Assembly: GCA_902774245.1 (NCBI GenBank)
Contig: CACYHQ010000008.1
Span: 1 to 64,000, forward strand
Reading direction: 5' to 3'
Length of the DNA stretch: 64,000 nt
Source of the DNA: an uncultured bacterium
GTDB lineage: Bacteria; Verrucomicrobiota; Lentisphaeria; Victivallales; UBA1829
The notes under the pieces: generated by a model
Database searches by the model: none
The model's input: only the letters and a program-made list of their open reading frames with translations
What the model was told of the DNA's origin: nothing
Program-made: the position numbers and the translations under genes
Shown: piece after piece, positions 55,270-62,081 of the stretch
How positions within the stretch are numbered: the first letter of the stretch is position 1
How the letters are laid out: each line of letters starts with the position of its first letter

Positions 55270-56319
55270 TCAGCCGATCCCCGGATTCCTGAACTGGAGC
55301 AGGTGGAATTCGCATGGCAGATCGGCTTCCGGTTTTTCCCTTTTCGACGCCGCCGTCCGCAGAAGCGCTCCCGCGAGTTCGTCCAGCTTCAGGTCCAGAT
55401 ACGGAAACACCATGGACCGTTCGTTGAACGCCGTGCCGAAAAACGAACACCACGACGGCAGAGAGTACGCGCCGACGCGGATTTCGCCGGACAGGTAATC
55501 GGACAGATACGGATCGTCGATCAGGACCGCGACGGGCGCGTGGTCCGGCGCTGCGAAGGCTGGAACCGATTCGGTCAAATACTCTGGGAACATCTCAAGC
55601 TCGCCGTCGAATACGACGGACGTCGTTTCGCATTCCGGGATGTATTCCTCCAGCTTCCCCGGCGTATAAGTGTGTTTGAACCACGGAAACACTGAATGCC
55701 GGGACGTCACATGGACAACCGACGCGATGTTGTGCCGGATCAGATGCAGCGTGCAGTCCAGCCCGGCCTTCCGCGTGAATACGGACACGGCGTTGTTTTC
55801 CGTCTGGTCGATGATCAGGTCAATCCGCGCGGTCGCCGGACGGATCATGGGGTGGCCCGGCGCTGCTTTCTCCGTGGCTGGCGTGGGAAACACGACCGCG
55901 ATGTCTCCGGCGGACAGCTCCGCATGGCCTCCGAAATCCGGTATGTCGGAATCGTATTCGCGCAGGCCGGTCTTCCGGCGCATCAGGAGGTTTCGAACGC
56001 AGTATGCGAGGTAGTCGTATTCCGGTGTCTCCGCCGTGAAGGCATCGCGGAAAAAGACCGGTTTGCAGTCCGGCGGCGAATCAAGGTCCGCCATGACATC
56101 CGCCGGAACCGGGCGTTTGCCCTTCCGGCAGGCGATGATTCCGCGGGCCTCCAGGACGCGCACGACCGCGCGGGCGGTTCCGGGTGAGATGTTGTACGCT
56201 CGCGCTAGTTCATCCCGGCTGTAAAAGGGTTCTCCGTCCTGAAACTCTCCTGCACGAAGCCTTCGGGCAACATGCTCCGCTATTGTCATATACTTGGCAT
56301 TGGTATAGCGGCATGACAT
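55270..56319 (-). CDS. GntR-type regulator with a C-terminal sugar-binding-like domain
   Basis: The 349-residue protein has an N-terminal GntR winged helix (TIAEHVARRLRAGEFQDGEPFYSRDELARAYNIS...GTARAVVRVLEARGIIACRKGKR, residues about 10-70). A domain of about 250 residues without obvious homology follows and has the size of LacI/PurR-type periplasmic-binding folds (for example ARIDLIIDQTEN, APVAVLIDDPYLSD). I chose the ATG at 56319, after AGGGGGTACTT. It is convergent with the FtsQ-like gene and its own promoter is at 56412-56440. Ligand and target genes are unknown. Confidence 0.7.
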   Translation of the reverse strand: MSCRYTNAKYMTIAEHVARRLRAGEFQDGEPFYSRDELARAYNISPGTARAVVRVLEARGIIACRKGKRPVPADVMADLDSPPDCKPVFFRDAFTAETPEYDYLAYCVRNLLMRRKTGLREYDSDIPDFGGHAELSAGDIAVVFPTPATEKAAPGHPMIRPATARIDLIIDQTENNAVSVFTRKAGLDCTLHLIRHNIASVVHVTSRHSVFPWFKHTYTPGKLEEYIPECETTSVVFDGELEMFPEYLTESVPAFAAPDHAPVAVLIDDPYLSDYLSGEIRVGAYSLPSWCSFFGTAFNERSMVFPYLDLKLDELAGALLRTAASKREKPEADLPCEFHLLQFRNPGIG

Positions 56320-56780
56320 AAGTACCCCCTCTGATCGGTTGTTAAGGATAAATGATGTTACGTTGCAATCGGGGGGAATGACACGGGGCCGAAAAACGCG
56401 GAACATGTTATACTATACCGTTTTTTCAGTTCAAAAGCAAGAATAATTCAATGAATTTATGGAAGAAATATCTAAAGGAATCGACATTTGTAAGGTAACG
56501 CAAAACCACAGAAAAAGACGGCGGTTCGAGGCGTTTTTTCCGGCTAAATGTCAGGCGCAAATATCATCATCCCGGTCATCGCGGACAAAAGCGGCACAAA
56601 TCGTTCGAACTCTCTCCCTTTTGCAGTCATTTTCCTTTTTTTTCGTCTTGCGGTCTTTAAAAACCGCGTTTGAAATGCTATATTGATGCATGTTGACGCC
56701 GTTGACGTCGAAACGCGGCTTCGACCGAACATGATCCCGCCTCGAAACAAGCTGACCATCCAACCCGTTGTGAGGTACGT
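56320..56780. other. Divergent intergenic region
   Basis: No gene is supported. Contains the GntR promoter (minus), the 8-bp palindrome AACATGTT at 56402-56409, a GCGGT/ACCGC hairpin (about 56650-56666), and TATATT (56679-56684), a possible -10 for the oxidoreductase gene with a weak TTTAAA -35 at 56656-56661. Confidence 0.45.
56412..56440 (-). promoter_or_regulatory. Promoter of the GntR regulator
   Basis: On the minus strand TTGCTT (56440-56435), 17 bp, TATAGT (56417-56412). The palindrome AACATGTT (56402-56409) lies just downstream and could be an operator. Confidence 0.6.
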
Positions 56781-57737
56781 ATGAAAATTGTTGTCTGCGG
56801 AGCCGGCGCCGCCGGATCCTACGCCGTGAAACGCCTTCGTCTCAACCTCCCCGAAGCCGAAATCCTGCTCTTCGACGCTGCGCCCGTCGGGTTCTACGCG
56901 AAAATGCGTCTTCCCGAGTACCTCGCGGGCACGCTCCCGCGCGAAAAGCTCATCCTCTCCTCGCCCGAACAGATGGCGGACTGGGGCGTGGAGCTTCACC
57001 TCGGCGAATCCGTCACGTCCATCGACCCCGCCTCGCACAAGCTCACGACCGTCGCCGGGGAATATGCCTGGGACACCCTCGTGCTGGCCGTCGGCGCGCA
57101 CGCGTTCGTGCCGCCCGTCCCCGGCCTGGCCGCAAGCTCGCGCGTGCATGTCCTCCGCGAACTCCCGGACGCCGATGCTCTGGTCGCGCTCTGCGAACCC
57201 GGCCTGAACGCCGCGGTCATCGGCGGCGGCCTGCTCGGGCTGGAAGCCGCCTGGTCGCTCCACAAGCGCGGACTTGCCGTCTCTATCATCGAGACCGCGC
57301 CGCGTCTGCTCCCGCTTCAGATGAACGAGGAGGAATCGGCCGTGCTGCTCTCCAACTTCACGAACGCCGGATTCAAGGTCCACACCGGCGCGGCGGTCGA
57401 CCGTTTCGACGAGGCCGCTGCTCAGCTCTTCCTCAAGGACGGCACCGCCGTTCCCGCCTCGCTCGTGCTCGTTTCCGCCGGGATTCGCGCCAACCTCGAT
57501 CTTGCGAAGAACGCCGGACTCGCCTGCAACCGCGGGATCGTCGTGGACGCCGCGCTCCGGACCTCCGCGCCGGACATCTATGCCGTGGGCGATTGTGCCG
57601 AACTGAACGGCGTGATCACCGGCCTCTGGCTTGCCTCGAAAGATCAGGGCGAGGCCGTCGCCGACATCATCGCGGGCAAGGTTTCCGAGATGCCGCCGAA
57701 GACCTACCGCCCCAAGCCCAAACTCCCCGCATTCTGA
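56781..57737 (+). CDS. Short FAD/NAD(P)H oxidoreductase (rubredoxin reductase-like)
   Basis: The 318-residue protein has both Rossmann motifs, VVCGAGAAGSYAVKRL at the start and NAAVIGGGLLGLEAAWSLHKRG near 140. ILAVGDCAELN-type text near 275 (DIYAVGDCAELNGV) closes the FAD site. The C-terminal dimerisation domain of full Pyr_redox enzymes is absent, as in the N-terminal half of nitrite reductase NirB or rubredoxin reductases. There is no CxxC redox pair, so thioredoxin-type activity is unlikely. Electron transfer from NAD(P)H to rubredoxin or another small carrier is the best guess. It is followed 49 bp later by a CYTH gene. Confidence 0.8.
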   Translation: MKIVVCGAGAAGSYAVKRLRLNLPEAEILLFDAAPVGFYAKMRLPEYLAGTLPREKLILSSPEQMADWGVELHLGESVTSIDPASHKLTTVAGEYAWDTLVLAVGAHAFVPPVPGLAASSRVHVLRELPDADALVALCEPGLNAAVIGGGLLGLEAAWSLHKRGLAVSIIETAPRLLPLQMNEEESAVLLSNFTNAGFKVHTGAAVDRFDEAAAQLFLKDGTAVPASLVLVSAGIRANLDLAKNAGLACNRGIVVDAALRTSAPDIYAVGDCAELNGVITGLWLASKDQGEAVADIIAGKVSEMPPKTYRPKPKLPAF

Positions 57738-57786
57738 ACGTAACCCGCAACCGTTATTCTTCCTCATCTCCGCAGAAAGCCTCCCC

Positions 57787-58272
57787 ATGGCCGTTGAAAT
57801 CGAACGCAAATTCCTCGTCAAAGACCTTTCCTGGAAAGATTCCGCAACTTCGTTCAAAGAATTCCAGCAGGGGTATTTCCCCACCGGAGACGGCGTGACC
57901 GTCCGCGCACGCATCGCGGGCGACAAAGCCCGCCTCACGATCAAGGGACCCGTCAACGGCATCTCCCGTGCCGAGTTCGAATATCCCATCCCCGTAGCGG
58001 ACGCGGTCGCGTTCCTTGCTGGTTTTTGCGCCAAGCCCGTCATCATCAAACGCCGCTGGTATGTGCCGTTCGGCGGGTTCACGTGGGAAGTCGACGAGTT
58101 CGCCGGGCAGAACGAGGGCCTGATCGTGGCGGAGATCGAGCTTGATTCCCCCGACCGCGAATTCCCGGTTCCGCCGTGGCTCGGACGCGAGGTGTCGCAC
58201 GAACCCAGATTCCGCAATTCCCGCCTCGTCCGCCATCCGTTCAGCGAATGGACCGACGAGGAAAAGCGCTGA
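57787..58272 (+). CDS. CYTH-domain phosphohydrolase (TTM family)
   Basis: The 161-residue protein opens with the CYTH signature VEIERKFLVKD (ExExK), followed by TVRARIAGDKARLTIKGP (R-x-R and K clusters) and EFEYPIPV. FTWEVDEFAGQNEGLIVAEIEL supplies the acidic metal ligands. Bacterial single-domain CYTH enzymes usually hydrolyse tripolyphosphate; adenylate cyclase or thiamine triphosphatase activity is less likely. The ATG at 57787 gives the standard family start. The operon partner may be the oxidoreductase upstream, but no functional link is evident. Confidence 0.88.
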   Translation: MAVEIERKFLVKDLSWKDSATSFKEFQQGYFPTGDGVTVRARIAGDKARLTIKGPVNGISRAEFEYPIPVADAVAFLAGFCAKPVIIKRRWYVPFGGFTWEVDEFAGQNEGLIVAEIELDSPDREFPVPPWLGREVSHEPRFRNSRLVRHPFSEWTDEEKR

Positions 58273-58356
58273 ACTCCCCTGAATTCAAAAGATTTGGCTC
58301 CTGTCAAGCGCTATCGTTCTCGCGCACGCGCACATATGTGTATGCAAGCACACACG

Positions 58357-58396
58357 CAAGTTTCAGTTAAATCGAATACCTTTTAACTGAAACTTG
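58357..58396. repeat. 40-bp hairpin repeat, copy 3 (inverted orientation)
   Basis: CAAGTTTCAGTTAAA (58357-58371) pairs with the arm at 58382-58396 (TTTAACTGAAACTTG); the loop sequence differs from the other copies. Here the purine-pyrimidine tract precedes rather than follows the hairpin, so the whole unit is reversed. Confidence 0.85.
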
Positions 58397-58565
58397 GGGA
58401 GGAGCCAGCAGAATTCGGCCTAATCCCCGTTTTCAGTCGCTTTCAACCCATTCTGGTAAAGGCAGGGCTTTCCTTCTGTCTCCTCGCCTGTTCCCGTGCT
58501 ACGGGCAGCGATGTCTTCTTTGAGTTGCAAAAACAACTCTTTTCGGAAAAAATGAAACATTCCGT

Positions 58566-58599
58566 TTGACATTGGTGTTTCGGTGTGCTATTTTAATAG
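58566..58599 (+). promoter_or_regulatory. Promoter of the YtrA-type operon with palindrome over the -10
   Basis: TTGACA (58566-58571), 17 bp, TATTTT (58589-58594). The perfect 12-bp palindrome CTATTTTAATAG (58588-58599) covers the -10 and is a likely site for the regulator itself. Confidence 0.65.
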
Positions 58600-58649
58600 T
58601 ACGCTGCGAAACAATCACACCTTAATACCAACGGAGGCTCGTTCATACC

Positions 58650-59057
58650 ATGAATGTTTCCGAACTGACCTTGAATTTCTCTTCGGGGATCCCGATCTAC
58701 CGGCAGATCGTCCAGCTGCTCTCCGGGAAGATCCTCTCCGGGGCGCTTTCCCCGGGGGAAAAGATCCCGTCGATCCGCGACGTAACCGCCGAACTGAATG
58801 TGAACCCGAACACGGTCGCAAAAGCGTACCGCGAACTCGAACTTGCCGGACTGATTGAAACGCGCCGCGGCATGGGGTGTTTCGTCGCCGAGCGCGACGA
58901 TGCCCGCCACACGCTCACCGACGAGGAAAAACAGCACCATCTTGATACCCTGTTCTCCTCGCTGGTCACGTCCGCCGGGATGTTCGGCATTTCGGAACAG
59001 GACGTTACCGACTACCTGGCCGCGAAACACGCCGCCACCACGAAAAACAACAAATGA
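58650..59057 (+). CDS. YtrA-type GntR transcriptional regulator
   Basis: The 135-residue protein is a compact GntR regulator: GIPIYRQIVQLLSGKILSG, ALSPGEKIPSIRDVTAELNVNPNTVAKAYRELELAGLIETRRGMG (winged helix, residues 12-80), then a short helical dimerisation tail. YtrA-type regulators usually repress their own operon, which commonly encodes an ABC transporter or membrane protein. Here the next gene encodes a five-helix membrane protein with a 4-nt overlap, and a palindrome covers the -10, so autoregulation is plausible. Confidence 0.88.
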   Translation: MNVSELTLNFSSGIPIYRQIVQLLSGKILSGALSPGEKIPSIRDVTAELNVNPNTVAKAYRELELAGLIETRRGMGCFVAERDDARHTLTDEEKQHHLDTLFSSLVTSAGMFGISEQDVTDYLAAKHAATTKNNK

Positions 59058-59920
59058 ATGAAAGGTCTCCTTCCATGATTTCTTCCGATACTTTGATCGC
59101 CGACGTGCCCGCGCCCGTCAAGCCCGAATCTACAGTCTCCTCAGTTAGCAGAATGCTGAAAAACGCACTCATGATCTCCGTCCGCGACTCCGTACTGCTC
59201 AACCTGGCCTCCGTGAACCTCCTGCTCCAGGTGTTCTACATCGGACTGTTCCTCGGCAGCTTCTTTCTCTATCCTGCTCTGATGGGGCAGCCGTGCCGTA
59301 CGCATGAGGAATTCAACGCGTTTTACAATCAACAGGAGCACAAGGTCATATTGCTTGCTGTCGCACTGACCATCCAGTTCTTCGGCACTTTCATTTCGAA
59401 TTTCCTGCTGCTCACGCTGGACAGTGAGATCATCCGCGTATGGAACGGGCAGAAAGCCGAGTTCAAACGCGGCTGGCGCACCGCCGCCTCCCACTTCTGG
59501 AGCCTGGTGACCTGGTCCCTGCTGATCACTCCGGTGAACATCATGTGGATCGTCTCCATGTGCATCGTGATCCCGGTGCTGACGCGCGACAAGACCGTCA
59601 ACCCGTTCAAGATGCTTTGGCGCTCGATGTTGCTTCTTCTGAAGATCTGGAAGGAATTCCTGCTCGGGATCGTCGGCATGCTGGTGATCGTGTACTGGGT
59701 TTTCTGCCTCGTTTTCGGCTCCAATGCGATCTTCAGTGCCATCTCCAGCCAGTGTCCGCCGTTCATCGCGTGGATTCTGCTCTCGGTCTGCATATCCCTC
59801 TCCCTGGTCGCACTGTGCTTCTGCTATCTCTTCTGCAACTGCTACCTCTGCGGCCAGTACATCAAGGCCAGCGAGGGCGTGGAGCCTTCCCCGGAGAACG
59901 CCTTCGGCGATCCCGCCTGA
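59054..59920 (+). CDS. Five-helix membrane protein controlled by the YtrA-type regulator
   Basis: The 288-residue protein has about five hydrophobic helices (LASVNLLLQVFYIGLFLGSFF, VALTIQFFGTFISNFLLL, LVTWSLLITPVNIMWIVSMCI, LLGIVGMLVIVYWVFCLVF, FIAWILLSVCISLSLVALCF), with an amphipathic stretch around 140-150. It resembles the DUF6159/YtrC-unknown class of small membrane proteins but I do not recognise a family with certainty. Its start (ATGA overlap) is coupled to the regulator; an internal ATG at 59075 with AAAGG upstream is an alternative. A role in response to a membrane-active stress would fit YtrA regulation but is inferred. Confidence 0.6.
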   Translation: MNERSPSMISSDTLIADVPAPVKPESTVSSVSRMLKNALMISVRDSVLLNLASVNLLLQVFYIGLFLGSFFLYPALMGQPCRTHEEFNAFYNQQEHKVILLAVALTIQFFGTFISNFLLLTLDSEIIRVWNGQKAEFKRGWRTAASHFWSLVTWSLLITPVNIMWIVSMCIVIPVLTRDKTVNPFKMLWRSMLLLLKIWKEFLLGIVGMLVIVYWVFCLVFGSNAIFSAISSQCPPFIAWILLSVCISLSLVALCFCYLFCNCYLCGQYIKASEGVEPSPENAFGDPA

Positions 59921-59972
59921 ACAGAATGCCCCCTCCGACAGGAGTTTTTTTCAGAAAAAAACACAAATCTGC

Positions 59973-60002
59973 TTGACAATGCCGCTTTGATTGTGGTATA
60001 GT
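59973..60002 (+). promoter_or_regulatory. Promoter of the paralogous gene pair
   Basis: TTGACA (59973-59978), 18 bp, TATAGT (59997-60002). A short hairpin CTCC-GACA-GGAG before TTTTTTT (about 59934-59953) probably ends the preceding operon. Confidence 0.7.
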
Positions 60003-60051
60003 AGAGTAGAAAACATAATACATTTGCCTTTAACGAAAAGGAAACCTGAAC

Positions 60052-60636
60052 ATGAACAAGAACGCAGTTGTTCTGCCCGTCGTCCTCATCCTGGCCGCCG
60101 CTCTCGTCGTCGGTGGATTCGTCCTGTTGAAGAATCACAAGGACAAGGTCGCGCCGCCCCCGGTCGCGGTCGTCGAAGAACCCGTCGTCGAAGAACCCGA
60201 ACCCGTCGTCGAGGAACCCGCTCCGCAGCCCCGCCGCCGTCAGAGACGCGACCTCAACTCCAGCATCAACACCATGAACCCGATGCAGGGACAGAACATG
60301 CCCACCCGCGAGGAGGCGGTCAACGCCGCCCGCGACATCCTCGCCTCCTACCGCGAAGCCTCTCCGCAGGAAAAACAGCAGATGGCGATGGGCATGAACA
60401 TCGCCGCGGGAATCCTGAACGGCATCTCGCAGAACGCCGGTCAGTTCATCCAGCAGATGAGCCCGGAACAGCGCGACCGCCTCGTCAACTCCGCCGGGAC
60501 CTCGCTCGAGCTTCTCTCTGCCGTGCAGGAGGAGATGATGAACGACATTACGCCCGAAGAGGCACAGGTGTTCGGCGGCGTCTTCCAGTCCATGCAGAAC
60601 CTCAACGAATCCCTCATGAACGCCGCGCTCTTCTGA
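60052..60636 (+). CDS. Membrane-anchored protein with novel C-terminal domain, paralogue A
   Basis: The 194-residue protein has an N-terminal helix (about 6-26), a Pro/Val/Glu linker with EEPVVEEPEP repeats (about 38-60), an Arg-rich patch (RRRQRR) and a C-terminal helical domain (about 85-194). The domain has TREEAVNAARDILASYREASP, GILNGISQNAGQFIQQM and AQVFGGVFQSMQNLNESL. I recognise no family. The next gene encodes a paralogue with the same layout, so duplication gave a pair that may form a hetero-oligomer in the envelope. AAAGGA stands 9 nt before the ATG. Confidence 0.6.
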   Translation: MNKNAVVLPVVLILAAALVVGGFVLLKNHKDKVAPPPVAVVEEPVVEEPEPVVEEPAPQPRRRQRRDLNSSINTMNPMQGQNMPTREEAVNAARDILASYREASPQEKQQMAMGMNIAAGILNGISQNAGQFIQQMSPEQRDRLVNSAGTSLELLSAVQEEMMNDITPEEAQVFGGVFQSMQNLNESLMNAALF

Positions 60637-60662
60637 GCTGACGAAAAAAGGAAACAAACCTC

Positions 60663-61268
60663 ATGGAAAAGAAAAATACCATCCTCGTCGCCGTCTGCGG
60701 CGTCATCCTCGTCGCGTTCCTCGCCGTCGCCACGATCAAGATCCTCCAGAACACAAGTACGCCCCCGCCCGCGGAAGAAAAGACCGTGGCCGAGGCCGAA
60801 CAGCCCGCTCCCGAACGCCGTCACGGCCCGAGAGTCCGCCGCAAAGTCGACATCGGCTCCACGTTCTCCGGCATGGCGCCCGTTCAGCAGAACAACGCTG
60901 CGAACAATGAAGGCGAGCACAAGGGACTTCACGAGCAGACGCCGGAGGAGGCCGTCGAATCCGCCTGGCAGGCGCTCGACACCTACCGTGAACAGTCCGA
61001 GGAGGACAAGAACAAGACGAAGTTCGCGCTCGGCATCGTGAACGTCATCCTCAACGCCGTCACTGCCAACGCGGGCCAGCTCGCCGCCGGGATGAACGAA
61101 CAGCAGCGCGCCGACGCCGTTATGCGCGCTCAATCTTCCCTGCAGAACATTTATGCGATCGAACAGGAAGTCGTCCCTGACATGAACGACGACGAGCGGC
61201 AGGCGCTCGGCGGTACGATCCAGGCCATCCACAATTTGAGTGCGACGTTCCTGAACGAGCTCCAGTAA
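60663..61268 (+). CDS. Membrane-anchored protein with novel C-terminal domain, paralogue B
   Basis: The 201-residue protein repeats the plan of its neighbour 27 bp upstream: helix (about 6-26), Pro/Glu linker, Arg-rich patch (RRHGPRVRRK) and a helical C-terminal domain with TPEEAVESAWQALDTYREQS, VNVILNAVTANAGQLAAGM, SLQNIYAIEQEVVPDMND and ALGGTIQAIHNLSATFL. Shared positions include EEAV, YREqS, N-A(v/i)..NAGQ..a.M, and GG..Q...NL. The Asn-Ala-Gly-Gln box is the most invariant. A terminator follows, so the two form a bicistronic unit. Function unknown. Confidence 0.6.
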   Translation: MEKKNTILVAVCGVILVAFLAVATIKILQNTSTPPPAEEKTVAEAEQPAPERRHGPRVRRKVDIGSTFSGMAPVQQNNAANNEGEHKGLHEQTPEEAVESAWQALDTYREQSEEDKNKTKFALGIVNVILNAVTANAGQLAAGMNEQQRADAVMRAQSSLQNIYAIEQEVVPDMNDDERQALGGTIQAIHNLSATFLNELQ

Positions 61269-61308
61269 CTCGTCGGAACACAGCACAAAACCCCGTATTT
61301 CCGCACCT

Positions 61309-61358
61309 GGCTCCGGCAACGTTAAAAATGCGTATACCGGAGCCGTTGCATTTTAAAT
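61309..61358 (+). terminator. Terminator of the paralogous pair
   Basis: An 8-bp stem GGCTCCGG (61309-61316) with CCGGAGCC (61337-61344) is followed by GTTGCATTTTAAAT. The loop carries GCAACG, complementary to CGTTGC just downstream, so an alternative or pseudoknotted pairing is possible. Confidence 0.65.
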
Positions 61359-61407
61359 ATTTAATAAAAAAAGTCGAAGAATTCAGTATTTTTTTATCGA
61401 ATCGGAC

Positions 61408-61436
61408 TTGTTTTTTTCTTAAGAATGGAGTATATT
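61408..61436 (+). promoter_or_regulatory. Hydrogenase operon promoter
   Basis: TTGTTT (61408-61413), 17 bp, TATATT (61431-61436), about 79 bp before the first start codon. The leader contains no obvious Rex or Fur site. Confidence 0.55.
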
Positions 61437-61514
61437 ACGGAACGATTTTCCGAAGACCCTTTTCACAACCTTAAACCATATCCCTAACTCTCTACATTGG
61501 AGGCTCATTCAAAC

Positions 61515-62042
61515 ATGGGTGAAATGCATTGCGTGAACGGAGTTTGCGAGATGTCCTCCCGCAAATCCTCCCAGATGGAGGCCCTCGACGCCTACATCAA
61601 AAGTCTGCCTCTGGCCGACAACCCGACCCGTAAGCGCGGATTCCTGATCCAGACGCTTCACAAGGCCCAGTCCCTCTTCGGCTATCTCCCGGTCGAAGTC
61701 CAGTCGTTCGTCGCCGAACGTCTCGGTATCTCCCTCGCGGAAGTCTACGGCGTGATCAGCTTCTACAGCTTCTTCACGGACAAGCCGATCGGCCGCTACG
61801 CCATCAACGTCTGCACCGGCACCGCCTGCTTCGTCAAGGGCGCGGCGCAGGTCGTCGACGAACTCAAGCGCAAGCTTGGCGTCTCCGAAGGCGAGACCAC
61901 GCCCGACGGAAAGTTCTTCCTCGGCGTCCTCCGCTGCCTCGGCGCATGCAGCATGGCTCCCGTCGTCATGGTCAACGGCAAAGTCTACGGCCACATGACC
62001 GCGGAAAAAGTCCAGGGCCTCCTGGACGACTGCAAAGACTGA
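61515..62042 (+). CDS. hydC: [FeFe]-hydrogenase gamma subunit, NuoE-like [2Fe-2S] protein
   Basis: The 175-residue protein is a NuoE/HydC-like [2Fe-2S] subunit of the NAD(P)-linked hydrogenase. Ligands are in NVCTGTACFVKGA and LRCLGACSMAPVVMVNG, with RKRGFLIQTLHKAQSLFGYLP and SLAEVYGVISFYSFF in the helical part. The N-terminal 20 residues (MHCVNGVCEMSSRK) hold two more Cys, unusual for the family, which might bind metal. GGAGG precedes the ATG at 61515 by 11 nt. It is the first gene of a hydCBA (hnd-like) operon and passes electrons between the flavin subunit and the bifurcation centre. Confidence 0.88.
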   Translation: MGEMHCVNGVCEMSSRKSSQMEALDAYIKSLPLADNPTRKRGFLIQTLHKAQSLFGYLPVEVQSFVAERLGISLAEVYGVISFYSFFTDKPIGRYAINVCTGTACFVKGAAQVVDELKRKLGVSEGETTPDGKFFLGVLRCLGACSMAPVVMVNGKVYGHMTAEKVQGLLDDCKD

Positions 62043-62081
62043 TCGACCCCATCCACCGACTAATCTTGGAGATTACCCGAT

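Larger units (their letters stand above)
58273..58649. other. Gene-free interval with repeat and hairpin
   Basis: Contains an alternating CGCGCACGCGCACATATGTG tract (about 58318-58345), the third 40-bp hairpin repeat (58357-58396), a small GAGTTG/CAACTC hairpin before TTTT (58522-58543), and the promoter of the next operon. No gene is supported. Confidence 0.5.
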
